Below, piece after piece: positions 26,105 to 33,038 of a stretch of 64,000 bases of DNA. A program made the translations under genes and the position numbers. The notes under the pieces were generated by a model, which was not told the origin of the DNA, did no database searches, and saw only the letters and a list, made by a program, of their open reading frames with translations. Position 1 is the stretch's first letter; each line of letters begins with the position of its first letter. The stretch lies in assembly GCF_000974785.1 (NCBI RefSeq), contig NZ_BBWV01000005.1, forward strand, positions 62,001-126,000. Direction: 5' to 3'. This DNA comes from Flavihumibacter petaseus NBRC 106054. Its GTDB lineage: Bacteria > Bacteroidota > Bacteroidia > Chitinophagales > Chitinophagaceae.

Positions 26105-26116
26105 GCAGCTTTCTTC

Positions 26117-26192
26117 GGGTTGCCTTCGGCTCTGGTATGGCTTTTCAAAGGGATGCTTCGTTAAATTAACGAACGAAACCCGAAGGCAACCC
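26117..26192. promoter_or_regulatory. nested inverted repeats at the start of LytTR gene 2
   Basis: GGGTTGCCTTCGG (26117-26129) is complementary to CCGAAGGCAACCC (26180-26192), whose last base is 3 bases before the ATG at 26195. Between them is the perfect 17-bp palindrome TTCGTTAAATTAACGAA (26157-26173). In RNA this would place the ribosome-binding region in a stem. Confidence 0.5.
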
Positions 26193-26194
26193 TT

Positions 26195-26545
26195 ATGAAT
26201 CACGAACGAAAAATGTATTTTGGAAAGATGAAGTATATTTTTATCTGGCAGGGAAAAACCCTTGTTCGCCTAGACCTTGAAGAGATCACTTTTGTCAGTG
26301 CTTCAGACAGCTATTCAAAAATCTTTCTCACAGGCGACCGGTATTGCCTGGTGCGTTCTACACTGACGGCTGTATTGGCAAAATTACCTACAGAGGCTTT
26401 TGTGCGTACGCATCGGACCTATGCCGTGGCGATCAATCACATCAAGACACTCGAACAGGAAGGCCTGCACATCGGCAAGAATTTTATCCCGATTTCAAAG
26501 CAGTATTACAACGCCGTTATTGCCAGACTACCCATAGTCGATTGA
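26195..26545 (+). CDS. single-domain LytTR DNA-binding protein 2
   Basis: 116 aa (or 105 aa from the ATG at 26228). LytTR domain with LDLEEITFVSASDSYSKIFL, AFVRTHRTYAVAINHI and LHIGKNFIPISKQYYNAV. No other domain. The start is uncertain: ATGs at 26195, 26213 and 26228 are in frame, and the inverted repeat ends 3 bases before the first. It is divergent from the Ig-like gene and is followed within 3 bases by the first 21-bp tandem repeat. Confidence 0.85.
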   Translation: MNHERKMYFGKMKYIFIWQGKTLVRLDLEEITFVSASDSYSKIFLTGDRYCLVRSTLTAVLAKLPTEAFVRTHRTYAVAINHIKTLEQEGLHIGKNFIPISKQYYNAVIARLPIVD

Positions 26546-26548
26546 TAC

Positions 26549-26590
26549 AAACCGGCAGTTTTGGGAGCGAAACCGGCAGTTTTGGGAGCG
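26549..26590 (+). repeat. tandem 2 x 21-bp repeat (copy pair 1)
   Basis: Two identical, adjacent 21-bp units AAACCGGCAGTTTTGGGAGC+G at 26549-26569 and 26570-26590. The core GCAGTTTTG partly fits the LytTR box pattern WMMGTTNRK, and the 21-bp period is that of LytTR direct repeats. It lies immediately downstream of LytTR gene 2 and 168 bases upstream of LytTR gene 3. Confidence 0.7.
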
Positions 26591-26657
26591 TTTTCCCTGC
26601 TATTTGCCCAGGTTTATTTTAGATGAACGGTTTTTGCCGGGGTTACCCTTGTCGAAT

Positions 26658-26743
26658 GTACCATCAGATTGTCGGATTATTCCGGACTTCAGTCACCTGG
26701 TGACATGGAGTTGCATGAATAGAATCCGTTTGCTATAGTTTGG
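26658..26743 (+). promoter_or_regulatory. conserved promoter blocks of LytTR gene 3
   Basis: GTACCA-N5-TTGTCGGATTAT (26658-26680) and TTTGCTATAGTTTGG (26729-26743) recur upstream of LytTR gene 4 at 27633-27655 and 27683-27697. The second block ends 14 bases before the ATG at 26758, exactly as at the other gene. TA-N3-TTTG resembles a -7 element with one extra spacer base. Perfect palindrome GTCACCTGGTGAC lies between the blocks. Confidence 0.55.
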
Positions 26744-26757
26744 AAAATGAAACAATT

Positions 26758-27123
26758 ATGCAAATCGATCAGATCTGGGTAAGGAAAAGAGGAAGCCTGA
26801 TACCGGTACCCGTCATGGCTATCCAGTACATCAGCGTGGTAAATCAGCACTGTATGATACATGCCGGTGAGTTTACCCTTCAAGTCCGGTACAACCTGGG
26901 AACGCTGCAGGAATGGCTTCCCAATGATGTCTTCTTTCGCGTTCACCGGAAGTACGTTGTCAACGCAAAGTTTGTCACCACCCTCCGCCGGAACAGCGTA
27001 AACATTGGTGAAATGCAGTTTCCGCTTTCCCGGGCCAATCGCCGGCGCTTGTTTGAAGTGTTGTCCCAAAACAGGATCGGCCGCAGACGAAGAAAGGCTT
27101 CAAAGCCCGGTTTGGGGGCCTGA
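26758..27123 (+). CDS. single-domain LytTR DNA-binding protein 3
   Basis: 121 aa from ATG 26758 (MQIDQIWVRKRG). The upstream ATG at 26740 is rejected because it lies inside the conserved promoter block. LytTR motifs: FFRVHRKYVVNAKFV and VNIGEMQFPLSRANRRRLFEVL. The C-terminal tail is very basic (RIGRRRRKASK), unlike the other three copies, and could strengthen DNA binding. Alone, with its own promoter. Confidence 0.85.
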   Translation: MQIDQIWVRKRGSLIPVPVMAIQYISVVNQHCMIHAGEFTLQVRYNLGTLQEWLPNDVFFRVHRKYVVNAKFVTTLRRNSVNIGEMQFPLSRANRRRLFEVLSQNRIGRRRRKASKPGLGA

Positions 27124-27128
27124 CCGCT

Positions 27129-27242
27129 TTCCGTAGAAATACGGTACCAGGTTTCAGAACTGTTGACTATTTTGGATTTCTGGATTTATTCGTTCTCTTG
27201 CAGCAAGTCAAGGTGCGCAGCGATGCGCGCCTTGATTTATTT
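27129..27242 (+). promoter_or_regulatory. palindrome and attenuator-like hairpin before the 80-aa gene
   Basis: TTCCGTAGAAATACGGTA (27129-27146) is a shorter relative of the palindromes at 20683 and 22472. Then CAAGGTGCGC/GCGCGCCTTG with loop AGCGAT (27209-27234) is a 10-bp stem with one G-T pair followed by ATTTATTT, terminator-like. It may end the LytTR 3 transcript or attenuate the 80-aa gene that starts at 27257. Confidence 0.45.
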
Positions 27243-27256
27243 AAACACGAAGCACC

Positions 27257-27499
27257 ATGCAAATTACTGCGAAAACCATCCTGGAGAAGGCGGCAGAAAT
27301 TCAGCTGGCTGATGAGATTTCAGCAATTATGCAAAGGTTTTTTAAGGAAGTGTCCACCCGTGTGGAGCAACGTCGGTTAGACGAATGGGTTGAAGAGGAT
27401 TCCGCCCATGAAGAATTCTTTCTATTGGTGGCTGCCTTCGCAAGGCATCAATCCTTTGAGGAAGCCGTAGAGGTGCTGGCGCAAACTGCCAGGCGGTAA
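27257..27499 (+). CDS. stand-alone FecR-like N-terminal (anti-sigma-type) domain
   Basis: 80 aa. IMQRFFKEVSTRVEQRRLDEWVEEDSAHEEFFLL lines up with LLQNFFLELTTEAEEEELSAWTHENVANEKLFDL of the FecR-like protein at 23540, covering only its cytoplasmic N-terminal domain. There is no membrane helix. It may be a soluble partner-binding domain or a 3'-truncated gene, but a normal stop follows and the coding is intact. It is placed between LytTR genes 3 and 4 and ends 3 bases before the second 21-bp tandem repeat. Confidence 0.6.
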   Translation: MQITAKTILEKAAEIQLADEISAIMQRFFKEVSTRVEQRRLDEWVEEDSAHEEFFLLVAAFARHQSFEEAVEVLAQTARR

Positions 27500-27502
27500 A
27501 TC

Positions 27503-27544
27503 AAACCGGCAGTTTTGGGAGCGAAACCGGCAGTTTCGGGAGCG
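27503..27544 (+). repeat. tandem 2 x 21-bp repeat (copy pair 2)
   Basis: Two adjacent 21-bp units (27503-27523 and 27524-27544), identical to those at 26549 apart from one base in the second (GTTTCGGG for GTTTTGGG). It again lies immediately after a gene and upstream of the next LytTR gene. Confidence 0.7.
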
Positions 27545-27632
27545 TTTTTCCATGATTCTCCTTTCTAAAAACAACCGTGCACTGCAAATCGGTAGTGGGT
27601 GAATGTCATTCGTTCCGTCGCAATGTCAGTTT

Positions 27633-27697
27633 GTACCACATCCTTGTCGGATGATGACTTTCGCTTGTTTGAACCAAAACGTTTTGCTACTCTTTGG
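27633..27697 (+). promoter_or_regulatory. conserved promoter blocks of LytTR gene 4
   Basis: GTACCA-N5-TTGTCGGATGAT (27633-27655) and TTTGCTACTCTTTGG (27683-27697), matching the blocks before LytTR gene 3, with the same distance from the second block to the ATG. Confidence 0.55.
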
Positions 27698-27711
27698 GAA
27701 ATCAAACAATC

Positions 27712-28056
27712 ATGAAAAGCACACACATTTGGATCAGGGGGAAAGACGAAATATTCCGTGTTCCACACAGCAGCATCCGATACATTGTTGTAGATGGCAA
27801 GTATTGCGACGTCTACGCAGAAAATGAGGCTTACCAGGTTGCCGTTAATATGCGGCAGATGATAGCAGCACTTGATGATAGCAATTTCATTCAGCTCCAC
27901 CGCAGCTATTACATCAACGTCCGGTATATTTCCGGGTTCAGCAGGGATGGCGTCATTATAGGCGACAGGTGCCTTCCCGTGGAGTATCACCTCTACCGTA
28001 AGGTGATCAAAACTACTTCGATGATCAAACTCAGGCAGATCCGTAACAATGCCTGA
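27712..28056 (+). CDS. single-domain LytTR DNA-binding protein 4
   Basis: 114 aa from ATG 27712 (MKSTHIWIRGKDEIF); an upstream GTG/TTG-type start at 27694 is inside the conserved promoter block. LytTR motifs: FIQLHRSYYINVRYISGF and VIIGDRCLPVEYHLYRKVI. It is closest in start and leader to LytTR 3 (MQIDQIWVRKRG against MKSTHIWIRGKD). A CTCCCG/CGGGAG hairpin follows in the 92-base gap before the next gene. Confidence 0.85.
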   Translation: MKSTHIWIRGKDEIFRVPHSSIRYIVVDGKYCDVYAENEAYQVAVNMRQMIAALDDSNFIQLHRSYYINVRYISGFSRDGVIIGDRCLPVEYHLYRKVIKTTSMIKLRQIRNNA

Positions 28057-28148
28057 TCCCACACCGGACAGTCTCCCGGCCATGCGGGAGGGGTACCCTG
28101 CATGGCCTTCCGGTTCCTTCACAACATTCAGGTATCAATCATTTATTT

Positions 28149-28637
28149 ATGGCTAATAAGACTATTGTGAGTGCCGCTCCCCGTTCGTGGAAAAGAACGA
28201 TACTGACACCCAAAGAGCTTGCTGTCCGCGTGGCTTTTATGAAAGCAATCCGGTATGTACGCCGGGTAAAGGCTGATCCGGAAATGAGAGCCTGGTACAT
28301 CCAGGCCAATGGAGGAAACAGAAGTGTTACAAGAACTGCTTTTAACGATATGATGTTTGGACCGGAATTGTCGGACCTCCGGATGGAAGGGTATGATGGC
28401 GGTGGCGGGCAAAATCTGGTAGTTAAGGCAGAAGATAATTTTCGGGTATGGCGGGTGGTGTTTGCGTTGTACGCGGCCGATGGTTCCTTACTGGAAACCG
28501 GTGAGGCAGTCTGCAGGTACGTGTTCCATTGGGTATACACGACGCAAAAGACCAACCCATTGTTGCAGGGGATGAAGATCAGGGTGATCGCCTGGGACTT
28601 GCCCGGCAATGAAGCCGTACTCAAAAGGGTGTTATGA
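28149..28637 (+). CDS. Ig-like domain protein, paralogue of 25342-25902
   Basis: 162 aa. The C-terminal part NLVVKAEDNFRVWRVVFALYAADGSLLETGEAV, then FHWVYTT and AWDLPGNEAVLKRVL matches the C-terminal part of the protein at 25342. The N-terminus MANKTIVSAAPRSWKRT differs and lacks the DUF6266-like start. No signal peptide. It opens a three-gene run with the holin-like and DUF5675 genes (21- and 2-base gaps), so it is probably part of the same phage-derived cassette. Confidence 0.6.
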   Translation: MANKTIVSAAPRSWKRTILTPKELAVRVAFMKAIRYVRRVKADPEMRAWYIQANGGNRSVTRTAFNDMMFGPELSDLRMEGYDGGGGQNLVVKAEDNFRVWRVVFALYAADGSLLETGEAVCRYVFHWVYTTQKTNPLLQGMKIRVIAWDLPGNEAVLKRVL

Positions 28638-28658
28638 CCCGTTTTTATACCAGTACCG

Positions 28659-28922
28659 ATGAAAAACCAATTTTTAATCACAAAACCTATGGACATGAAA
28701 CAGATGGAAATTGACCGGCTTAGCCTGGTCGAAAGGGCAGTAGCAGAAACGCCGCCCTTCTTCGTGAAGCTGCGCAATATCGGGATGGCGCTGGCCGCCA
28801 TCAGTGCCGCGTTGCTGGCTTCCCCGGTAGCCTTGCCGGCCATTATTACCACCATTGCCAGTTACCTGGGCGTGGCAGCTACGGTTGCCAGTGCGGTGAG
28901 CCAGGTGGCGGTAAAAGGGTAA
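28659..28922 (+). CDS. holin-like small membrane protein
   Basis: 87 aa (or shorter from the ATG at 28689). After a polar N-terminus, VKLRNIGMALAAISAALLAS and the following PVALPAIITTIASYLGVAA form two hydrophobic helices separated by a Pro-containing turn, in the style of short phage holins found with DUF5675 genes in Bacteroidota. Pore formation is inferred from layout and neighbours only. The stop is 2 bases before the next start. Confidence 0.55.
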   Translation: MKNQFLITKPMDMKQMEIDRLSLVERAVAETPPFFVKLRNIGMALAAISAALLASPVALPAIITTIASYLGVAATVASAVSQVAVKG

Positions 28923-28924
28923 TC

Positions 28925-29323
28925 GTGGAACTGCTGCTCGAAAGAGAATATGACTCGTCAGGTACGAGTGGAATTCTCAGCTGCGAAGAACGGTTCGTGT
29001 GCTTTACGATCGAACTGCCCTGGCGCGACAACAAACGGATGATATCCTGCATACCCGAAGGACGCTATCCATTAGCGTTACGTTACAGCGAACGACATCG
29101 CTGGCACTTGCAGGTTCAGAACGTTCCGGGCCGCAGCCTGATCCTGCTGCACAAGGCCAACAATGCGGCCAAAGAGCTCAAAGGCTGCATCGCGCCGGTG
29201 AGTGAGTTGGTCCGACCGGGCGTTGGGAAAAGATCCAACGACGCTTTTTGTAAGCTGATGCAGCTGGTCAAAGGAGGATTGGAGCGGAGGGAAGAAGCCT
29301 GGTTGCGGCTGACCAAACTTTAG
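28925..29323 (+). CDS. DUF5675 family protein (phage-associated)
   Basis: 132 aa. Starts at GTG 28925 (MELLLEREYDSSGTSG), the family-typical start, and has FTIELPWRDNKRMISCIPEGRYPL, WHLQVQNVPGRSLILLHKANNA and LKGCIAPVSE. The conserved Glu, His and Cys residues suggest a small enzyme, perhaps a lysis or peptidoglycan-related one, but the activity is unknown. Coupled to the holin-like gene; a terminator follows at 29373. Confidence 0.8.
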   Translation: MELLLEREYDSSGTSGILSCEERFVCFTIELPWRDNKRMISCIPEGRYPLALRYSERHRWHLQVQNVPGRSLILLHKANNAAKELKGCIAPVSELVRPGVGKRSNDAFCKLMQLVKGGLERREEAWLRLTKL

Positions 29324-29372
29324 GAGTAGTAGGATACGGAAGAACGATTGTTTTTCGGCATATGATGTCAAT

Positions 29373-29403
29373 ACCCCGGGCCATTCCTGGCCTGGGGTTC
29401 TTT
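29373..29403 (+). terminator. intrinsic terminator after the DUF5675 cassette
   Basis: ACCCCGGGCC/GGCCTGGGGT (9 of 10 pairs) with an ATTCCT loop and TTCTTT tail. Confidence 0.75.
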
Positions 29404-29509
29404 AAGAAAAATAAACCACCCAGTCAATAGGTGAAAACACGGTATTTCTTTTCCGGATTTTTCATTTTCTTGCAAATCATCCATCAATTACCTAAACCTT
29501 ACACCAGCC

Positions 29510-30289
29510 ATGAATCTTCTAACCAAAGCCTCGATTTCCTTCTTATTTTTTCTGTTCTGCGTTGCTTTCCATCTTTTTAGCGACCATCTGATATTCTTTA
29601 CCATTCCCGGGAGTATACCCATAATAGTCAGGTCGTTCATTATACTGAGCCTCCTCATTGGGGGCACTATTCTCTCTTTCGAAGTTCTTAGGGAAGTCCT
29701 GGACGAAAATGGCTACACCCGGAGCTTTCGCGCCAATATCTGCATACTGCTCAGTTCGCCAATTGTCCTGTGGTGGGTTTTTCTCATCGTCTGGTCGGTA
29801 TACTTTACCGCCACACACCAGGAGGCCACAAGGCCAAAGGTGCAAATGGCACATCTGGAAAGCAATGAAACCGATGCCACGTTTGTGCAGCTATCGCAGG
29901 ATTTTGTAAAGGCCATTTGTACAAAAGACACGGTTGCCTTTTTCAAACTGGTAAATAGGGACTCGCTGACTACTTTAATGAACGATTATAACGACAGTGA
30001 CAAGAAGCTTCCTACAGAAGACATTTATTTTCCATTCTTCTTTGTCTATAGCCCACCTAAGGTCACCAGGGAGAATTTGCTTGAAATAAGAAGCAAACCT
30101 GACTTCTATTCTGATTTCAGGATCGTGGGCAAAGAAATATTTCATGATGGAAGCGTGCTGTTGCTCGTAACCTGGAAATTGAACGAAAAAAACGCCGAAG
30201 AAGACGGAATAGAATTATTGCTAGTGAACATTAACAATGAGTGGAAAATAATCCGTGGCCACTGGGATCCAGAGAGAAGCCCAGCGTAA
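29510..30289 (+). CDS. membrane protein with C-terminal soluble domain
   Basis: 259 aa. Three membrane helices (about 7-25, 35-60, 75-100) are followed by a soluble domain (about 110-255), probably periplasmic or cytoplasmic, with VQLSQDFVKAICTKDTVAFFKLVNRDSLTTLM and VLLLVTWKLNEKN; the pattern resembles NTF2-like/DUF4878-type domains. Family not firmly recognised. Stands alone between the DUF5675 terminator and the HigBA module. Confidence 0.5.
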   Translation: MNLLTKASISFLFFLFCVAFHLFSDHLIFFTIPGSIPIIVRSFIILSLLIGGTILSFEVLREVLDENGYTRSFRANICILLSSPIVLWWVFLIVWSVYFTATHQEATRPKVQMAHLESNETDATFVQLSQDFVKAICTKDTVAFFKLVNRDSLTTLMNDYNDSDKKLPTEDIYFPFFFVYSPPKVTRENLLEIRSKPDFYSDFRIVGKEIFHDGSVLLLVTWKLNEKNAEEDGIELLLVNINNEWKIIRGHWDPERSPA

Positions 30290-30420
30290 CTTGACCGCGA
30301 CCACACTGACATACGGTTGAATATCAATACAATACGCCATTTCATTTTTAACAATCAGCGGTAAGGTATAGCTAAAAGCGATTTTATTTTAACTTACACA
30401 TACTGTTATTTAAAAACTAT

Positions 30421-30428
30421 TACCTTTG
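30421..30428 (+). promoter_or_regulatory. TAnnTTTG element directly before higB
   Basis: TACCTTTG ends 2 bases before the GTG start of the toxin gene. If used, transcription would begin inside the first codons, so either the mRNA starts at a downstream codon or the element is fortuitous. Confidence 0.35.
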
Positions 30429-30430
30429 CG

Positions 30431-30763
30431 GTGGAAATAACTTTTGCAAATAGACTTCTGGAGAAACTTTCGGCAGATTTTAGCAAGTGCCGTCAGAAAA
30501 TGGGAGATAGAAGGGCAAAGCTATTCGTATCTCGGCTCAACGCCTTACGGGACGCTGTTATCCTGGAGGAAGTAAGAAACCTGCCAGGCAGATTCCATGA
30601 GTTAACCGGTGAAAGGAAAGGGCAATGGAGTTGTGACCTGGATCAACCATACCGGTTAATTTTTACTCCCCATGAAAATCCAATTCCTACCGACAGCCAC
30701 GGCCGGTACATCTGGCTGGAGATTACAGGAATAGAAATTGTAGAGATTGTTGACTATCATTAA
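30431..30763 (+). CDS. higB: HigB/RelE-type toxin
   Basis: 110 aa, starts with GTG. EITFANRLLEKLSADFSKCRQ, LPGRFHELTGERKGQWSCDLDQPYRLIF and WLEITGIEIVEIVDYH are the signatures of the HigB/RelE-like ribosome-dependent mRNA interferases paired with HigA. Length is normal. The antitoxin follows after 10 bases, the reversed toxin-first order typical for HigBA. GTG is chosen because homologues begin at this residue and no in-frame ATG lies near. Confidence 0.9.
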   Translation: MEITFANRLLEKLSADFSKCRQKMGDRRAKLFVSRLNALRDAVILEEVRNLPGRFHELTGERKGQWSCDLDQPYRLIFTPHENPIPTDSHGRYIWLEITGIEIVEIVDYH

Positions 30764-30773
30764 TCGTTGAAAA

Positions 30774-31862
30774 ATGGCTAAGCAAAATCAATATATTCCA
30801 TCAGTAGTATTTCATCCAGGAGAAACATTAGCGGAAAAACTGGCGGAAATGGAAATGGGTCCGAAGGAATTTGCGCTTCGCACCGGAAAGCCTGAAAAAA
30901 CCATCATTGCTATTCTAAGTGGGAAAAGCGCCATTACACCGGATATGGCTGTGCAGTTCGAGACAGTAACGAAGATTCCGGCTAATTTCTGGATGAACCA
31001 CCAAAGAAGCTATGACGAATTCATCGCCAGGGAAAAACACAAAACGGTCATTGACGACGCGATTGCATGGGCAAAGCAGTTTCCCTTGAACGATATGATA
31101 AAAAAAGGCTGGCTGCCCCCGGTAGGTTCCATCCGGGAAAAAACAATGGCGATACTTACTTTTTTCGGATTTTCCAATCACACCGGCTGGGAAGAGTATT
31201 ACTTCAACCAGACACTCAAACTAAATTTTCGCATTTCACTGGCAGAAACCAACGAACCCTATGCTATTTCAGCCTGGCTTCGCAAAGGAGAATTACAGGC
31301 TGCTGAATTAAAAGCGAACGACTATTCAGAAAAGAGTTTTAAGGAAGCATTACCCGGTTTGAAATCTTTAATGGCAACCCATCCTGACGATTTCTTCATT
31401 CAATTACAATCCATTTGCCTCCGGGCAGGGGTCAAGGTTGTCCACACGCCTTGTATAAACAAAGCGCCAATCAGCGGTTCCACCCGCTGGCTTAATGACA
31501 CACCGCTTATTCAATTGACCGGGCGATATAAACGGAACGACAGCTTTTGGTTCACCTTCTTTCATGAAGCGGGGCATATTATCCTGCATGGAAAAAAGGA
31601 CGTTTTCCTGGAGAAAGTGGACTATTCCGATAAAGACAACCAGAAGGAAGCTGAAGCCGATGAATTTGCCGTAAAATGGACACTTACAGAAGAAGAAGAA
31701 GCTGAAATAATTGACGCTGCTCCACTTAGCGAGGAAGACATAAGGGCCTTTGCAAAACAGTTCAATACACATCCGGGTATTATCATCGGTCGTTTGCAGC
31801 ACAAGAAAATAATACCATACTCACTGGGCCAGGAGTATCTGGAGCCGGTAATATTTGAATAG
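30774..31862 (+). CDS. higA: HigA-type antitoxin with ImmA/IrrE metallopeptidase domain
   Basis: 362 aa. The N-terminal Xre-type helix-turn-helix (about 10-75: HPGETLAEKLAEMEMGPKEFALRTG) is the HigA antitoxin and autorepressor domain. The C-terminal half is an ImmA/IrrE (M78) peptidase domain with FTFFHEAGHIILHGKK (zinc motif HEAGH) and a downstream EAEADEFA. This fusion is much longer than simple HigA (about 100 aa) and could inactivate itself by proteolysis on a stress signal. Forms an operon with higB. Confidence 0.88.
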   Translation: MAKQNQYIPSVVFHPGETLAEKLAEMEMGPKEFALRTGKPEKTIIAILSGKSAITPDMAVQFETVTKIPANFWMNHQRSYDEFIAREKHKTVIDDAIAWAKQFPLNDMIKKGWLPPVGSIREKTMAILTFFGFSNHTGWEEYYFNQTLKLNFRISLAETNEPYAISAWLRKGELQAAELKANDYSEKSFKEALPGLKSLMATHPDDFFIQLQSICLRAGVKVVHTPCINKAPISGSTRWLNDTPLIQLTGRYKRNDSFWFTFFHEAGHIILHGKKDVFLEKVDYSDKDNQKEAEADEFAVKWTLTEEEEAEIIDAAPLSEEDIRAFAKQFNTHPGIIIGRLQHKKIIPYSLGQEYLEPVIFE

Positions 31863-31907
31863 ACTTCCGGCCGGTATTCAGTCCGATTCTATTATTAAAA
31901 ACAATCC

Positions 31908-32129
31908 ATGAACGAAAAGATGACACTGATTTTGAAGCACCTTGTGCAGCTGATCAGGAATCGGGCAGACGAACTAGCACCCATGTCAAAAGCATCTAAT
32001 GACTTTGAAGCAGGTAAGGCTATGGCATACTATGAGGTTACCGGATACATAGTCGAGTGCTGTCGGATTTTTGATATTGCAATAAGCGACCTTTCCAATG
32101 AAGACCTTGACCCGGACAAACTTCTATAA
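31908..32129 (+). CDS. small hypothetical protein (73 aa)
   Basis: Helical and acidic: RNRADELAPMSKASNDFEAGKAMAYYEVTGYIVE. A partial second copy of this segment occurs at 34031-34172. Not recognised. It lies 45 bases after the HigA gene. Confidence 0.45.
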   Translation: MNEKMTLILKHLVQLIRNRADELAPMSKASNDFEAGKAMAYYEVTGYIVECCRIFDIAISDLSNEDLDPDKLL

Positions 32130-32216
32130 TATAAAAGAAGGTATCGAAAAATTATTCTTCCCACCCAATTTTAACCTACAGTCAATGAGTTGAGTTGGTA
32201 ATTAGCAATACAAAAA

Positions 32217-33038
32217 ATGGAAGTTTTCAATACGATAAACAACAACATCAAGACCTATTATGACCTAATAGTAGAAGACCTGAGATCAAATGCTATCGTA
32301 AGGGATTTAATAAATAAGGTATATTTTTCTACGCAAAATAACATTGTTACAGTTTTAGAGAACTGTGTGGTATTTGGCTTTACAGAATATAGCCATAAAC
32401 AAGGTAACAAGCTTCTGATGTGTTCCCCTCGCGATCTTGATTCTGTCAAACCATTGGAGCCTCCAAACAGGAGACTTGGGTTGTATGAGATATTTGATCT
32501 TAGACGATTTGCTACTTTTGAGGAAGCAATAGTGAAGGTGCCTGCCACAAGCTTTTGGGTACGGTCAGATTTCAATGACCTTATTGATAGATTCCTTTTC
32601 GAGAATTTGACAGATTTTGAGAAAATTGATGAAACCAGCTATCAAAAGCAACTAAACGATAACTTGTCAATTATTTTAGATTGTAGTGTTGGAAGAGAAC
32701 AGAAGAACTTTTTGTATGAGTACAAATTTCCAACTATCGCTTTGAAGTACAAGGACCAAATTCCTATCTATCATCCTGGTGATCCTAAGTTTTTCCTTTT
32801 CCTGGGGGATTTATCATTTCTTTCTTTCCTAATCTGGAAGATGGATTTAGAAAAGGCAAATATTGAAAATGGGATTGCTTATAAAGCTGAGATTAATTCT
32901 GAACAAAGTGGAAATGGATACGTGGTTGCCAATAATCCGATCGATGTAAGAAGTTTTAATAGCTATATCGAATTCTGTACTGGCATTTTTCTAAAATATT
33001 TTAGAATATATGAAAAGTATTTACTGGCTATATTCTGA
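32217..33038 (+). CDS. hypothetical protein (273 aa)
   Basis: Soluble, no signal peptide, AT-rich gene. Contains WVRSDFNDLIDRFLFENLTDFEKI and IPIYHPGDPKFFLFLGDLSFLSFLIWKM. No family is recognised. The neighbourhood is a decayed accessory stretch, so it may be an orphan immunity or toxin-related gene. Confidence 0.45.
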   Translation: MEVFNTINNNIKTYYDLIVEDLRSNAIVRDLINKVYFSTQNNIVTVLENCVVFGFTEYSHKQGNKLLMCSPRDLDSVKPLEPPNRRLGLYEIFDLRRFATFEEAIVKVPATSFWVRSDFNDLIDRFLFENLTDFEKIDETSYQKQLNDNLSIILDCSVGREQKNFLYEYKFPTIALKYKDQIPIYHPGDPKFFLFLGDLSFLSFLIWKMDLEKANIENGIAYKAEINSEQSGNGYVVANNPIDVRSFNSYIEFCTGIFLKYFRIYEKYLLAIF

